A stretch of 64,000 nt of DNA from Kosakonia sacchari SP1 (GTDB lineage: Bacteria > Pseudomonadota > Gammaproteobacteria > Enterobacterales > Enterobacteriaceae). The notes below the pieces were generated by a model. That model was given only the letters and a program-made list of their open reading frames with translations, made no database searches and had not been told where the DNA came from. Below are positions 38,148-46,987 of this stretch, in pieces. The DNA lies in contig NZ_CP007215.2 in assembly GCF_000300455.3 (NCBI RefSeq), forward strand, positions 3,534,001 through 3,598,000, read 5' to 3'. The translations under genes and the position numbers were made by a program. Numbering within the stretch: position 1 is the first letter of the stretch; each line of letters opens with the position of its first letter.

Positions 38148-39385
38148 CGTCCGACGTGTTTCGCCATCGGGCGGCAGATAAATATCATGGCCAGTGCGCT
38201 GAGCGACGGGATCAGCGCCAGCCACATCCAGGCGACACTCGCCGCCGCAGAAGGGAGTAGTGCGTTATCCAGTTGCCCGCCTAACAGGAAGTTTCCCGCC
38301 AGCACCGTGACGCCCCCCATCGACGCCAGTGCGCCATAATGCGCGCCGAGGTTCTGGTTATCCGCAAACCACGGCACCAGATCTTTCCCCACCGGAACAA
38401 TCAACATTTGCCCGAGCGTTAACAGCGTCACCATGCAAGCGGCTGGTACATAGCGCTGCCAGTTTTCCGGCGCCGGTGTCGCGGCAAACAGTGCGACGCT
38501 GATAAATGACGCTGCCAGTAGCGCAAACCCCACCGGCAACATGCGTGCCGCGCCAATACGGCGGGCAAGCCGCGCCAGCGGCATCTGTAACGTGATGATC
38601 AGTACCGAGGCCAGCATAAAGAGCGGACCGAGAGTTTTCTCGCTGCTGCCCGAGCGGCTCAGTTCAACCGGCAACGCCAGGTAAAGCTGGTTATAGCTGA
38701 ACAGATAAGCGCTGTAGGCTACCATAAACGCGACAAAACGCGGTTTGCGAAAGGTTTTCCACCACGGCAGCATATGCAGCGTTTCCGTTTTCCCGTTGCC
38801 GCCCGGCAGGCAGAAAAAGAGCACCAGCAGAGCCACGACAAATACGCCCGCCCCGGCCAGCGCCACGCGCTGAAAACCAAAACCGGCTAGCAGCGAACCC
38901 AGCAGTGGCCCGAGCACCGTGCCCAGCTCGCCGCAAATGGCGAACAGCGCGAACCACTCTGCGCGGCTGCGTTTTCCCGCTTTTTCACTTTGTGTGCCCG
39001 CTTTCGCCAGCAACGCTTCGATAGCCGGAGAAAACAGCGCCCCGCCAACACCGGTTAAACAGGCCCCCAGCACCACCGGCAGCAGTTCACCGCCAAATGC
39101 CAGCAGCAGATACCCGCTGATGCGCACCACGCAGCCGCACAAAATAATGATCCTTGCGCCAAAGCGGTCCGATAACGCGCCACCTAATAAAAACATTCCC
39201 TGCTGGGAGAATGTGCGCAGGCCGATGATCAAGCCAATCAGCGAACCGGAAAGCAGCAAATCATCGCGCAGATAGATCGCCAGAAACGGCACCACGGCAT
39301 AAAAACCGATATTAAAAATCAGCTGGCTGCCGGCGAGCAGGTACGGCGAGGTCACTTTCGGCGAGGCAGAAATTTGGGCAAGCAT
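38144..39385 (-). CDS. MFS transporter
   Basis: A 413-residue major facilitator protein with about 12 helices. The loop 2-3 motif is GGALSDRFGARIIILCGCVV, helix 1 begins LLAGSQLIFNIGFYAVVPFL, and the second half starts after a central loop (CLPGGNGKTETLHMLPWWKT). It is an inner-membrane antiporter of unknown substrate. It is divergent from the iron-type ABC importer across a region with a Fur-like box, which suggests, but does not prove, a role in siderophore or metal traffic. Confidence 0.85.
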   Translation of the reverse strand: MLAQISASPKVTSPYLLAGSQLIFNIGFYAVVPFLAIYLRDDLLLSGSLIGLIIGLRTFSQQGMFLLGGALSDRFGARIIILCGCVVRISGYLLLAFGGELLPVVLGACLTGVGGALFSPAIEALLAKAGTQSEKAGKRSRAEWFALFAICGELGTVLGPLLGSLLAGFGFQRVALAGAGVFVVALLVLFFCLPGGNGKTETLHMLPWWKTFRKPRFVAFMVAYSAYLFSYNQLYLALPVELSRSGSSEKTLGPLFMLASVLIITLQMPLARLARRIGAARMLPVGFALLAASFISVALFAATPAPENWQRYVPAACMVTLLTLGQMLIVPVGKDLVPWFADNQNLGAHYGALASMGGVTVLAGNFLLGGQLDNALLPSAAASVAWMWLALIPSLSALAMIFICRPMAKHVGR

Positions 39386-39499
39386 GGACGGTCCAGATCA
39401 GCAAAACGTGCAAGGGTCTTTAATACCGGGGAAATTTCCTGCTGGCAACTCTCTTTAAATACACAGTAAAAACAAGGTCTTTATTGATAATTCCCCATA

Positions 39500-39556
39500 T
39501 TGACAAGGCCCATGCCGCTCGGTATAAGAGCCGCCATAAGAATGATTTGCATTTAC
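39500..39556 (+). promoter_or_regulatory. Sigma-70 promoter with Fur-like box for the ABC importer
   Basis: TTGACA (39500-39505), a 17-base spacer and TATAAG (39523-39528) form a near-consensus promoter. The Fur-like 19-mer AAGAATGATTTGCATTTAC (39538-39556) covers the expected start site and matches about 12 of 19 consensus positions. This predicts iron repression of the downstream importer. Confidence 0.7.
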
Positions 39557-39585
39557 AAAAACTACTCTTTCTCAAGGTCATGATG

Positions 39586-40596
39586 ATGCCTATGTTTAAA
39601 AAATCGTTGTTTGCACTGGGGATGTTGTTTGCGGGTTCAGCACTGGCGCAAGCCACCCATTATCCGCTGACCATTGAAAACTGTGGTGTGCAGGTTACGT
39701 TCGACAAAGCGCCGCAGCGCGTGGTCGCGCTGGGGCAAAACACGGCAGAAATTATGCTGCTGCTCGGCTTGCAGGACAAAATGGTTGCCAGCGCGTTCTG
39801 GCCGACTAAAGTGCTGCCGCAGCTGGCCGCGCAGAATGCCAAAGTGAAAGTGCTGACGGTCGAGATCCCAACGCTTGAGTCGATCATTGCCCAGGAGCCC
39901 GATTTCGTGGCCGCTCAGTTGCCGATCCTGCTGGGGCCGGACAGCAAAGTGGCGAAGCGCGAGGATTTATCCGCCATTGGCGCAAACAGTTATCTCTCGC
40001 CAGGTGTCTGTGCAACCAAACAGGATAACGGCGATATTTACGGCAGCCGCCATACCTTGTGGAACCCGTCGCTGCTATACAAAGAGATCAGCGATCTGGC
40101 CGAAATTTTCGATGTGCAGGATCGTGGCGAAAAGCTGATTGCCGAGTTCAAACAGCGTGAAGACGCGCTGCGCAGCAAGTTCGGCCACGGCAAGAAAAAC
40201 CTGTCATTTGTCTTCTGGTTCTCCAGCGCGTCGCCCTCGGCTGACGCCTATGTCGGCGGCAAGAACAGCGCTTCCGGTTATATCGCCAACCTGCTGGGCG
40301 GGCACAGCGCTATCACCTCAGAAAGCGAGTGGCCGACGCTCAGTTGGGAAAGCATTATTGCTTCTAACCCGGACGTGATTGTTGTCTCCAGCCTCGATCG
40401 CAACCGCTGGACGCTGGACAGCGCGGAAGAGAAGATCAAATTCCTGAAAAGCGATCCGGCGGTCAGCCAGCTTGAGGCGGTGAAAAAAGGCCATATCGTG
40501 GTGATGGATGGCCAGGCGATGAACCCGACCATCCGCACGTTCTACGGCGCAGAACAAGTGGGCGCGCAACTGGAGAAGCTGGGGCTGGATAAATGA
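39586..40596 (+). CDS. Periplasmic binding protein of an iron-type ABC importer
   Basis: A 336-residue periplasmic binding protein of the FepB/BtuF/FecB class. The signal peptide is MPMFKKSLFALGMLFAGSAL, cut near ALAQA; the mature part has TIENCGVQVTFDKAPQRVVA and LGQNTAEIMLLLGLQDKMVA, and the C-terminal helix backbone of class III binding proteins. Likely ligands are ferric siderophores or cobalamin-like compounds; the Fur-like box favours iron. Four clustered ATGs compete for the start; 39586 has AAGG eight bases upstream. It overlaps the permease gene by 4 nt. Confidence 0.86.
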   Translation: MPMFKKSLFALGMLFAGSALAQATHYPLTIENCGVQVTFDKAPQRVVALGQNTAEIMLLLGLQDKMVASAFWPTKVLPQLAAQNAKVKVLTVEIPTLESIIAQEPDFVAAQLPILLGPDSKVAKREDLSAIGANSYLSPGVCATKQDNGDIYGSRHTLWNPSLLYKEISDLAEIFDVQDRGEKLIAEFKQREDALRSKFGHGKKNLSFVFWFSSASPSADAYVGGKNSASGYIANLLGGHSAITSESEWPTLSWESIIASNPDVIVVSSLDRNRWTLDSAEEKIKFLKSDPAVSQLEAVKKGHIVVMDGQAMNPTIRTFYGAEQVGAQLEKLGLDK

Positions 40597-41633
40597 CCAC
40601 GCCCTCACCGGCTCTGCTTAAAAAAGCGCAGCACGTTGCGCTCTTGTTGTTATCGCTGGTGCTGCTCGCACTGGTGATTGCCGTCAGCGTCGGCGTCGGC
40701 GAACTGGCGATTCCGCTCAGAACCACCTTTTACGCCGTCAGCAATAAACTGGGGCTGACCAGTGAGCCGCTAAACCGTATCCATGAAACGGTGATTTGGG
40801 ACTTCCGCCTAAGCCGCGCGCTGGTTGCCGCCTGCTGCGGCGCCGGGTTAGCGATTTGCGGCGCGGTGTTGCAAAGCCTGCTGAAAAACGCGCTGGCAGA
40901 ACCTTATGTGCTGGGCGTTTCAGCCGGGGCATCCACCGGCGCGGTGTCGGTGGTGGTGCTAGGTCTCGGCGCGGGCGCGGTGTCGCTCTCCGCCGGGGCA
41001 TTTGTTGGCGCGTTTGCCGCCTTTTTGTTTGTCGCTGTGCTGACTAACGGCGCGCGCGGCGGCAATGAACGCACCATTCTCGCCGGTGTTGCGGCTTCTC
41101 AGCTTTTCAACGCCATCACCGCGTACAGCATCAGCACCTCCGCCAGCGCCCAGCAAGCGCGGGATGTGATGTTCTGGCTGCTGGGCAGTTTCAGCGGCGT
41201 TCGCTGGCCGGAATTCCAGCTGGTATTAGTCGTGGTTATCATTGGCCTGCTGGCGTGTCTCTATCACGCCAAAGCGCTGGACGCTTTTACTTTTGGCGAT
41301 GACGCGGCCGCCTCGCTGGGCATTCCGGTAGGCGCAGTACGCTTGATTCTCTTTTCCGTTACCGCGCTCATCACCGCCACTATTGTCAGCATGGCCGGTT
41401 CCATTGGCTTTGTGGGTCTCGTGGTGCCGCATGTCATGCGCTATTTCATCGGACCGCTGCACCGCCAGTTACTGGTGGCATGTGCGATGGCCGGTGCGAT
41501 TTTGATGGTGCTGGCGGATATTGCCTCGCGCATGCTGATTGCCCCGCAAAGCCTGCCGGTTGGCGTGGTCACTGCGCTGGTGGGCGTGCCGTTCTTCGCG
41601 GTTATTCTCTATCGCTCAAGGAGATTCGCATGA
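40593..41633 (+). CDS. FecCD-family ABC importer permease
   Basis: A 346-residue FecCD/BtuC-type permease with about 10 helices. Family stretches are WDFRLSRALVAACCGAGLAI, LLKNALAEPYVLGVSAGAST, FGDDAAASLGIPVGAVRLIL and GSIGFVGLVVPHVMRYFIGP. Only one permease gene is present, so it should form a homodimer. It overlaps both neighbours by 4 nt in a binding protein-permease-ATPase operon. Confidence 0.92.
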   Translation: MTTPSPALLKKAQHVALLLLSLVLLALVIAVSVGVGELAIPLRTTFYAVSNKLGLTSEPLNRIHETVIWDFRLSRALVAACCGAGLAICGAVLQSLLKNALAEPYVLGVSAGASTGAVSVVVLGLGAGAVSLSAGAFVGAFAAFLFVAVLTNGARGGNERTILAGVAASQLFNAITAYSISTSASAQQARDVMFWLLGSFSGVRWPEFQLVLVVVIIGLLACLYHAKALDAFTFGDDAAASLGIPVGAVRLILFSVTALITATIVSMAGSIGFVGLVVPHVMRYFIGPLHRQLLVACAMAGAILMVLADIASRMLIAPQSLPVGVVTALVGVPFFAVILYRSRRFA

Positions 41634-42388
41634 GTATCAGCGCCAAAAATCTCTGCTGGCGGGCAGGGAAAAAAACCATTGTCGATAACGTCTCGCTTGA
41701 AGTAGCCAGGGGCCAGACACTTGGCTTGCTGGGACCAAATGGTTCAGGGAAATCCTCGCTGCTGCGTATTCTGGCCGGATTGCGCCGCCCGGATGATGGC
41801 AGCGTGATGCTGGATGGTCGCGATGTCGCAACGCTGAGAAAAAAAGCGCTGGCGCAGCGGGTGGCGTTTGTTGAGCAGCATGCGGCGACGGAAGCCAACA
41901 TTCGCGTGCGTGATGTGGTGAAGCTGGGGCGCATTCCGCACCACTCGCCGTTTAGCCCGTGGTCGCACAACGATGATGAGATAGTGACCGCGGCGCTTGA
42001 GCGCGTGGGCATGCTGGAGCACAGCGAGCAGGGCTGGCAAAGCCTCTCCGGCGGCGAACGCCAGCGGGTCCATATTGCCCGTGCGCTGGCGCAAGCGCCG
42101 AGCGAAATTTTGCTCGACGAGCCCACCAACCATCTCGACATCCACCATCAAATGCAGTTAATGCGCCTTATCAGCGAACTGCCGGTGACCAGCATTGTCG
42201 CAATCCATGATTTGAACCACGCGGCCATGTTCTGCGATGCGCTGGTCGTGATGCAAAAAGGACAGATTGTGGCGCGCGGCACGCCGGATGAGGTGCTCAC
42301 GGAAGCAATGTTGTCCGAGGTATTTCAGGTACGCGCGCGCATTGAGATCTCACCCGATCACGGCAAAAAGCATATTCACTTTTTGTGA
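41630..42388 (+). CDS. ABC importer ATPase (FepC/BtuD-like)
   Basis: A 252-residue ATPase with Walker A GPNGSGKSS, signature LSGGERQRVH, Walker B ILLDEPTNHLD and the switch region VAIHDLNHAA. It partners the FecCD permease directly upstream. The start (MSISAKNLCWRAGKK) shares an ATGA overlap with the permease stop; the open frame extends upstream only in the permease shadow. Confidence 0.92.
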   Translation: MSISAKNLCWRAGKKTIVDNVSLEVARGQTLGLLGPNGSGKSSLLRILAGLRRPDDGSVMLDGRDVATLRKKALAQRVAFVEQHAATEANIRVRDVVKLGRIPHHSPFSPWSHNDDEIVTAALERVGMLEHSEQGWQSLSGGERQRVHIARALAQAPSEILLDEPTNHLDIHHQMQLMRLISELPVTSIVAIHDLNHAAMFCDALVVMQKGQIVARGTPDEVLTEAMLSEVFQVRARIEISPDHGKKHIHFL

Positions 42389-42396
42389 AAGACTTT

Positions 42397-42424
42397 GCGC
42401 CAGAACGCGGCACTGTTCTGGCGC
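42397..42424. terminator. Bidirectional terminator between convergent operons
   Basis: GCGCCAGAAC (42397-42406) pairs perfectly with GTTCTGGCGC (42415-42424) around an 8-nt loop. It separates the ABC importer operon from the convergent coiled-coil gene. T tracts are weak on both sides. Confidence 0.55.
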
Positions 42425-42433
42425 GAAGCGGGC

Positions 42434-42838
42434 TTAAAGATCGATAACGTTGCGGCTGTCCTGCAATGTCGCATGTAACGATTTCAGCGACACCACCGAA
42501 GATTGCTGGGTGATGGCCACAATCGCGCCTAACGATTTATCTAACAGATCCAGATTGTTCGTTTCCAGCGCTTTATCCAGCACGGCAAACGTCTGGGTAA
42601 GCGACGTCTGGCGCAGCGCGAAATCCTGGTTCAACGCCTGTAATAACACCTCTTTCTGCGCCTGAATACGCGCAATTTGCACTTCGGTTTGCTGGGTGAT
42701 TTGATGGCGAACCGTTTCCTGTTCCGCACGGTATTTTTGTAAATCACGCCAGGCGTCAAAAATCTCTTTCGCCGCCGATGCCGCTTGTAACGGCGACGCT
42801 TTTGCCGCCACTTTCGAGGCGTTAAACAGTGCTTTCAT
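42434..42838 (-). CDS. Coiled-coil protein of unknown function
   Basis: A 134-residue protein, mostly helical, with a long Gln/Glu/Lys-rich coiled-coil (YRAEQETVRHQITQQTEVQI through ARIQAQKEVLLQALNQ). No signal peptide or membrane helix. I recognise no family. Its ATG begins one base after the stop of the upstream membrane-protein gene (TAA-G-ATG), so translation is coupled and the two products probably act together. Confidence 0.68.
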   Translation of the reverse strand: MKALFNASKVAAKASPLQAASAAKEIFDAWRDLQKYRAEQETVRHQITQQTEVQIARIQAQKEVLLQALNQDFALRQTSLTQTFAVLDKALETNNLDLLDKSLGAIVAITQQSSVVSLKSLHATLQDSRNVIDL

Positions 42839-42839
42839 C

Positions 42840-44144
42840 TTATGCCCACCAGAATAAATAAGCTGCGTATCCCATCAGGGCCAGAATGCCCGTTCCCACC
42901 AGCCCTGAGCTGTCAAAATTAAACAGACGACCTAACGCCCCGGAAAAGCCGGTAAAACTGAACAAAAAGGCGACAAGCGAGGTGTAAGTCCACTCAATGC
43001 TGTGCAGGTAGTACCCCAACGCGCCAAAAAGAAGGCACAGCACCATCCACACCAGAAACGACGGTTCATCGTCATCGGCAGTGGCTTTGCGTTTCTGGCT
43101 ATCTGCCAGCCAGAAATAGAGCGCGCTCTGCTCGCCAGGCGCGAGCGAAGAGACATCGCTGGCCGTGGTCATGTGATCATTTGCGGCAATCAGGTTAGTC
43201 ACCAGCGTATTCACACGCTCCTCGGTGAAGGCCTGCGCATGGGAAACCACCTTCACGGATTCCGGTGTCGGGCTATTTTGATCATCGACCAGACGTATCG
43301 CCAGCAACTGTTTCATCGCTTTTACCAGCAGCACGGTCTGGAGCTTCAGGAAAACGACACGCTCGTGCGCAACGTTGGCCGACAGCGCCTGATCCAGCAT
43401 CTGGTAACTGGTCTTCAGGCGCTGAGCAATGCCTTCAATGGTCGAGGCATACAGCGAAATATGCTGGTTAATGGCCTGCGCCACTTCGATCACCGCATTG
43501 ATTTTTGCCACTTCCTTGTTAACCGCACTGCGATATTCATACGCTTCGGTGAGCTTTTTTTCCGCGTTCTGGCTGTATTTCAGCATCGCGAAAATGGCGA
43601 CCGGCGCCAGCACAATGCCGCCCAGTACCATAGTGCCACCGGCGATCCCTGCGCCACCGGCAGAAAGCGCGCCGCCGCCAAACCAGGCCAGCGTAGCATT
43701 ACTGGCAGCTGCGCCAGAAAGCGAGGCGATCGCCGTGCCGGTAGACGCCGCGCCAAACGTCGAAACTGCGCTCATTGAGCCCAGCGCGAGCGCCGCGCCG
43801 GTCGCTGTCCCTTTCACCCCGGTGCCAATGATTTCGGTCATTTTCACCGACTGGGTTTGCAACTGCGGCGCGTCGTAGCGGGCAAAATTATCTAACACAT
43901 CCTGCGAGACTTTGGTCTCCAGCCGGTTAACTTTTTGGCACTTCTCCAGTACCGACAAGGCAGCGGGGATAATGTCATCCGCATAACTTTTCTTTTGATC
44001 AATCAGCGTGTTGATGAGCGTTGAGGATGCATTTCTGGCTTCTTCCAGCCCCTCTTCCGCCAGCCGCGCTTTGAAACGCGCATTCACCACAATCTCTTCA
44101 GCTTCTTTTTTTTGCCTGTGTGCTTTTAAAAAGTTCAATCCCAT
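42840..44144 (-). CDS. Glycine-zipper membrane protein of unknown function
   Basis: A 434-residue protein. Order: a charged helical N-terminus (MGLNFLKAHRQKKEAEEIVV), a long Gly/Ala-rich hydrophobic block at about 110-190 (TGAALALGSMSAVSTFGAAS, NATLAWFGGGALSAGGAGIA), a helical middle, and three C-terminal membrane helices (LVWMVLCLLFGALGYYL; SLVAFLFSFTGFSGALG; GILALMGYAAYLFWW). Glycine-zipper blocks of this kind occur in membrane-inserting proteins. The start at 44144 has GAGG six bases upstream; the frame runs on 26 codons without support. No named family recognised. Confidence 0.68.
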   Translation of the reverse strand: MGLNFLKAHRQKKEAEEIVVNARFKARLAEEGLEEARNASSTLINTLIDQKKSYADDIIPAALSVLEKCQKVNRLETKVSQDVLDNFARYDAPQLQTQSVKMTEIIGTGVKGTATGAALALGSMSAVSTFGAASTGTAIASLSGAAASNATLAWFGGGALSAGGAGIAGGTMVLGGIVLAPVAIFAMLKYSQNAEKKLTEAYEYRSAVNKEVAKINAVIEVAQAINQHISLYASTIEGIAQRLKTSYQMLDQALSANVAHERVVFLKLQTVLLVKAMKQLLAIRLVDDQNSPTPESVKVVSHAQAFTEERVNTLVTNLIAANDHMTTASDVSSLAPGEQSALYFWLADSQKRKATADDDEPSFLVWMVLCLLFGALGYYLHSIEWTYTSLVAFLFSFTGFSGALGRLFNFDSSGLVGTGILALMGYAAYLFWWA

Positions 44145-44499
44145 CGGTGACCTCGAAAGAATCCTGTTCCGCCCTATGCATGAAACTACGTTCCAGAAAA
44201 CGTTATCGGCACCGTGAGACAATCGTTAAGTGAAATTTTCTTTGCGCTCAAATGGATAATTTCGCCATCCCGATTTTTTGCCTGATTTCGGCTCTTTTAC
44301 TCAGTCTGACGCAGTTATATTTTACGTTTTCAGCAGGATGCCATCTTTCATGCTGGTTTATCGCGGTTTCTGGTAAATCCTGTCGCACGCCAAAAACCGT
44401 CGGTGAAGGAAGAAAATAAGTAAATACAATGGGGTGAAAGCGGCGGTCAAACCGTTGCCGGGTGTACTATATCGGTGAAAACATTCACCGGAGTCAGTA
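44145..44499. other. Divergent promoter region
   Basis: About 350 bases between the glycine-zipper protein and the Gate-domain protein, which are divergent. No gene or clear operator seen. Confidence 0.4.
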
Positions 44500-45432
44500 A
44501 TGAATATCATTGAAATCATCATGTCGGCGGGCAAGGTTTCCGTAGATGTTGCGTTGTACACCTTGCTGCCCATTATGGTGGTGATGCTCATCATGATGAA
44601 ATACCTGGAGGAGAAGGGGGTTTTAGATGGCATCGTGCGCCTCACCTCCCCCGTGCTGAAACCTTTTGGTATCAGCGGAATGGGGATTTTCGCCCTTATC
44701 CAGCTCAACTTTGTTAGTTTCGCCGCCCCTCTCGCCGCCCTGGCGATTATGGAAAGAAGAGGCACCTCCGACCGCCATCTCGCCGCCACGCTGGCGATGT
44801 TGTTCGCCATGGGCCAGGCCAACGTCTTTTATCCGCTCACGCCGTTCGGCCTGCACTGGGGGATGGCGATTGTAATTTCGCTTATCGGCGGACTTGCCGC
44901 CTCCACGCTGACCTATTATGTGTCGGGGCGAAAACTCTCCGCTGCCAGCCTGCGCGACGAAGAGGGCGAATTACACAAAGATAAACCGCGCGCGGGTTTG
45001 ATTGCGGTGATTAACGGCGCCGGGGCAGATGCCATCCGTTTGTCGCTGGGGTCGCTGCCAATGCTGCTGCTGTCGTTAACGGTGGTGGGGTTATTGAAAG
45101 CCGCAGGCGTGGTGGAAGCCTTAACCACGCTGCTCACGCCGCTGCTGTCGTTTTTCCATATTTCCACGGTGTATGTGCTGCTGGCGTTAACCAAATGTCT
45201 GGCGGGCGGGACAGCCTATTTCGGCGTGGCGTCTGAAATGGTGCAGCACGGGCAATTAACGGCTGAGCAAATCAACGCCTCGGCAGGCTTTCTGGTGCAG
45301 ACGCTGGATTTGCCCGGTATCGGCATTTTTCTCGGTATCGCCAGTCGCTTTGTGCGCCTGTTCCGTTTTGCGCTGCCGGGCGCGATTGTCGGCATTCTGG
45401 TGCGCACGGTTTTGCATGTGATGGTGTTTTAA
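44500..45432 (+). CDS. Nucleoside-recognition (Gate) domain membrane protein
   Basis: A 310-residue polytopic inner-membrane protein with two Gate-like halves: VALYTLLPIMVVMLIMMKYL with SPVLKPFGISGMGIFALIQL, and LSLGSLPMLLLSLTVVGLLK with LTPLLSFFHISTVYVLLALT. It resembles the SpmA/YjiH-type nucleoside-recognition proteins and concentrative nucleoside transporter gates. The substrate is unknown. It is a single gene, convergent with the peptide transporter operon. Confidence 0.78.
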   Translation: MNIIEIIMSAGKVSVDVALYTLLPIMVVMLIMMKYLEEKGVLDGIVRLTSPVLKPFGISGMGIFALIQLNFVSFAAPLAALAIMERRGTSDRHLAATLAMLFAMGQANVFYPLTPFGLHWGMAIVISLIGGLAASTLTYYVSGRKLSAASLRDEEGELHKDKPRAGLIAVINGAGADAIRLSLGSLPMLLLSLTVVGLLKAAGVVEALTTLLTPLLSFFHISTVYVLLALTKCLAGGTAYFGVASEMVQHGQLTAEQINASAGFLVQTLDLPGIGIFLGIASRFVRLFRFALPGAIVGILVRTVLHVMVF

Positions 45433-45437
45433 GCGTA

Positions 45438-45465
45438 CGCCGGGTGACGCAATGCGTACCCGGCG
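45438..45465. terminator. Bidirectional terminator between Gate protein and peptide transporter operon
   Basis: CGCCGGGT (45438-45445) pairs with ACCCGGCG (45458-45465); the loop contains a further ACGC/GCGT pairing. It lies in the 40-nt gap between two convergent stops. Confidence 0.7.
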
Positions 45466-45472
45466 GCTTGTT

Positions 45473-46987
45473 CTATTTTTTCACCGTATCTTCGAGGAAG
45501 AAGCGTCCCAGTGGGTTCTGGTAGAAGCCTTCAATATTCTTCCGGGTCACATTGCGGTACGGGCTGTAGTAGAGATCGATCCAGTTCACATCGGCTTTGG
45601 CCATTTTTTGCAGCTCGATATACATCTGTTCGCGTTTTTTCGCATCCATTTCGACACGTGCCGCTGCCACCAGCGCTTTCACTTTGTCGTTTTTATACCG
45701 CGTCATGTAGTTCATGTTGGTGTCATGTCCGAGCACAAACGTGGTCTTTTGATCCGGATCGAGAATGTCGTTGGTCCAGTACATCACCGAAATATCGTAC
45801 TCACCGGCCACCAGCATGTCCCAGCTCTGGCTGGGGTCAACTTTCTGCAAGTTCACCTTCACGCCCGCTTTCGCCAGCTGCTGTTGCAGCAAAATGGCGA
45901 TTTGCTCATCCACTTCATCCCCGGCGTTAACCACATAATTCAGCGTCAAATCGCCAGCACCCGCCGCTTTCAGCATCTGTTTCGCTTTTTCTGGATCGTA
46001 GGGGCGACGCAGATTGTCGTTGTAGTGATAGAGCGCACCGGCCGGAATATAGGAATTCGCCACCTGGCCGTAACCGAAGGTCACGGTTTTGACAATCGCG
46101 TCTTTATCGATGGCAAAATCCAGCGCCTGGCGCACTTCCACTTTGCCGAGCGCGCCGTGCGAATGGTTGATAAGCAGATGATCTTCGCGGGTTGATGGAT
46201 CCAGCTCCACCTTCAGGTTGCTATCTTTTTGCAACGAGGCAATGCGTGAGAACGGCACCGTCAGCGCGGCATCCAGTTCGCCAGCCTGCACTTTCAGCAT
46301 GCGCGTGTTGTCATCCGGGATGGTCAGCCAGTCGACTTCATCAAGGCTGACATTTTTTGCCTGCCAGTAGTTCGGGTTCTTCACCAGCACGATTTTCTCG
46401 CCGCGCACCCACTCTTTTACGCTGAACGCACCGGAACCGACCGGTTTTTCCGCAAAGGTTTCTTCGCCTTCACTTTTCAGCGCTTTCTCGGAGATCACCG
46501 ACGCGTTCGGCAGCGCCAGTTGCGACAGGAACGGCGCAGACGGCGATTTCAGCGTCACCACCAGCGTGCGCGCATCCGGCGCTTCGGCTTTATCAATAAT
46601 GCTGTACGAGTCCCGCCAGAGCGATCCTTCATCACTACGAATGCGCAGCAGGCTGAAGGCGGCATCGCTGGCGCTAACCGGTGTGCCATCAGAGAATTTG
46701 GTATCGCGGATTTTAAAGGTGTAGACCTTGCCATCCGGGGAAATGGTCCAGCTTTCTGCCACGCCCGGTTCCAGTTTGGTGCCGGTTTTATCAACGCGCA
46801 CCAGCGGATCAAAAACGTTGGAAAAGACCCAGTTATCCGCGTTCTGTGCCGATTTGATCGGGTCAAACGTGGTGCTGTCTTCCCGACGACCAATCGTCAG
46901 AACGCCAGCCGCTTGCGCCATTTCACTGACCACACTGAGCGCCAGAAAAACGCTGGCTGCCAACAACTTAACTTGCTTGTGCTTCAT
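45473..46987 (-). CDS. Di/oligopeptide ABC transporter substrate-binding protein
   Basis: A 504-residue periplasmic binding protein of the DppA/OppA class (SBP_bac_5). The signal peptide is MKHKQVKLLAASVFLALSVV, cut near AQAAG; the mature part has TFDPIKSAQNADNWVFSNVF, the family stretch FKIRDTKFSDGTPVSASDAA and VRQALDFAIDKDAIV. It is the last gene of a B-C-D-F-A operon and overlaps the ATPase gene by 20 nt; GAGGG lies eight bases before the ATG. The context with a LuxR solo and a proline iminopeptidase suggests uptake of a plant-derived peptide-like signal. Confidence 0.92.
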   Translation of the reverse strand: MKHKQVKLLAASVFLALSVVSEMAQAAGVLTIGRREDSTTFDPIKSAQNADNWVFSNVFDPLVRVDKTGTKLEPGVAESWTISPDGKVYTFKIRDTKFSDGTPVSASDAAFSLLRIRSDEGSLWRDSYSIIDKAEAPDARTLVVTLKSPSAPFLSQLALPNASVISEKALKSEGEETFAEKPVGSGAFSVKEWVRGEKIVLVKNPNYWQAKNVSLDEVDWLTIPDDNTRMLKVQAGELDAALTVPFSRIASLQKDSNLKVELDPSTREDHLLINHSHGALGKVEVRQALDFAIDKDAIVKTVTFGYGQVANSYIPAGALYHYNDNLRRPYDPEKAKQMLKAAGAGDLTLNYVVNAGDEVDEQIAILLQQQLAKAGVKVNLQKVDPSQSWDMLVAGEYDISVMYWTNDILDPDQKTTFVLGHDTNMNYMTRYKNDKVKALVAAARVEMDAKKREQMYIELQKMAKADVNWIDLYYSPYRNVTRKNIEGFYQNPLGRFFLEDTVKK

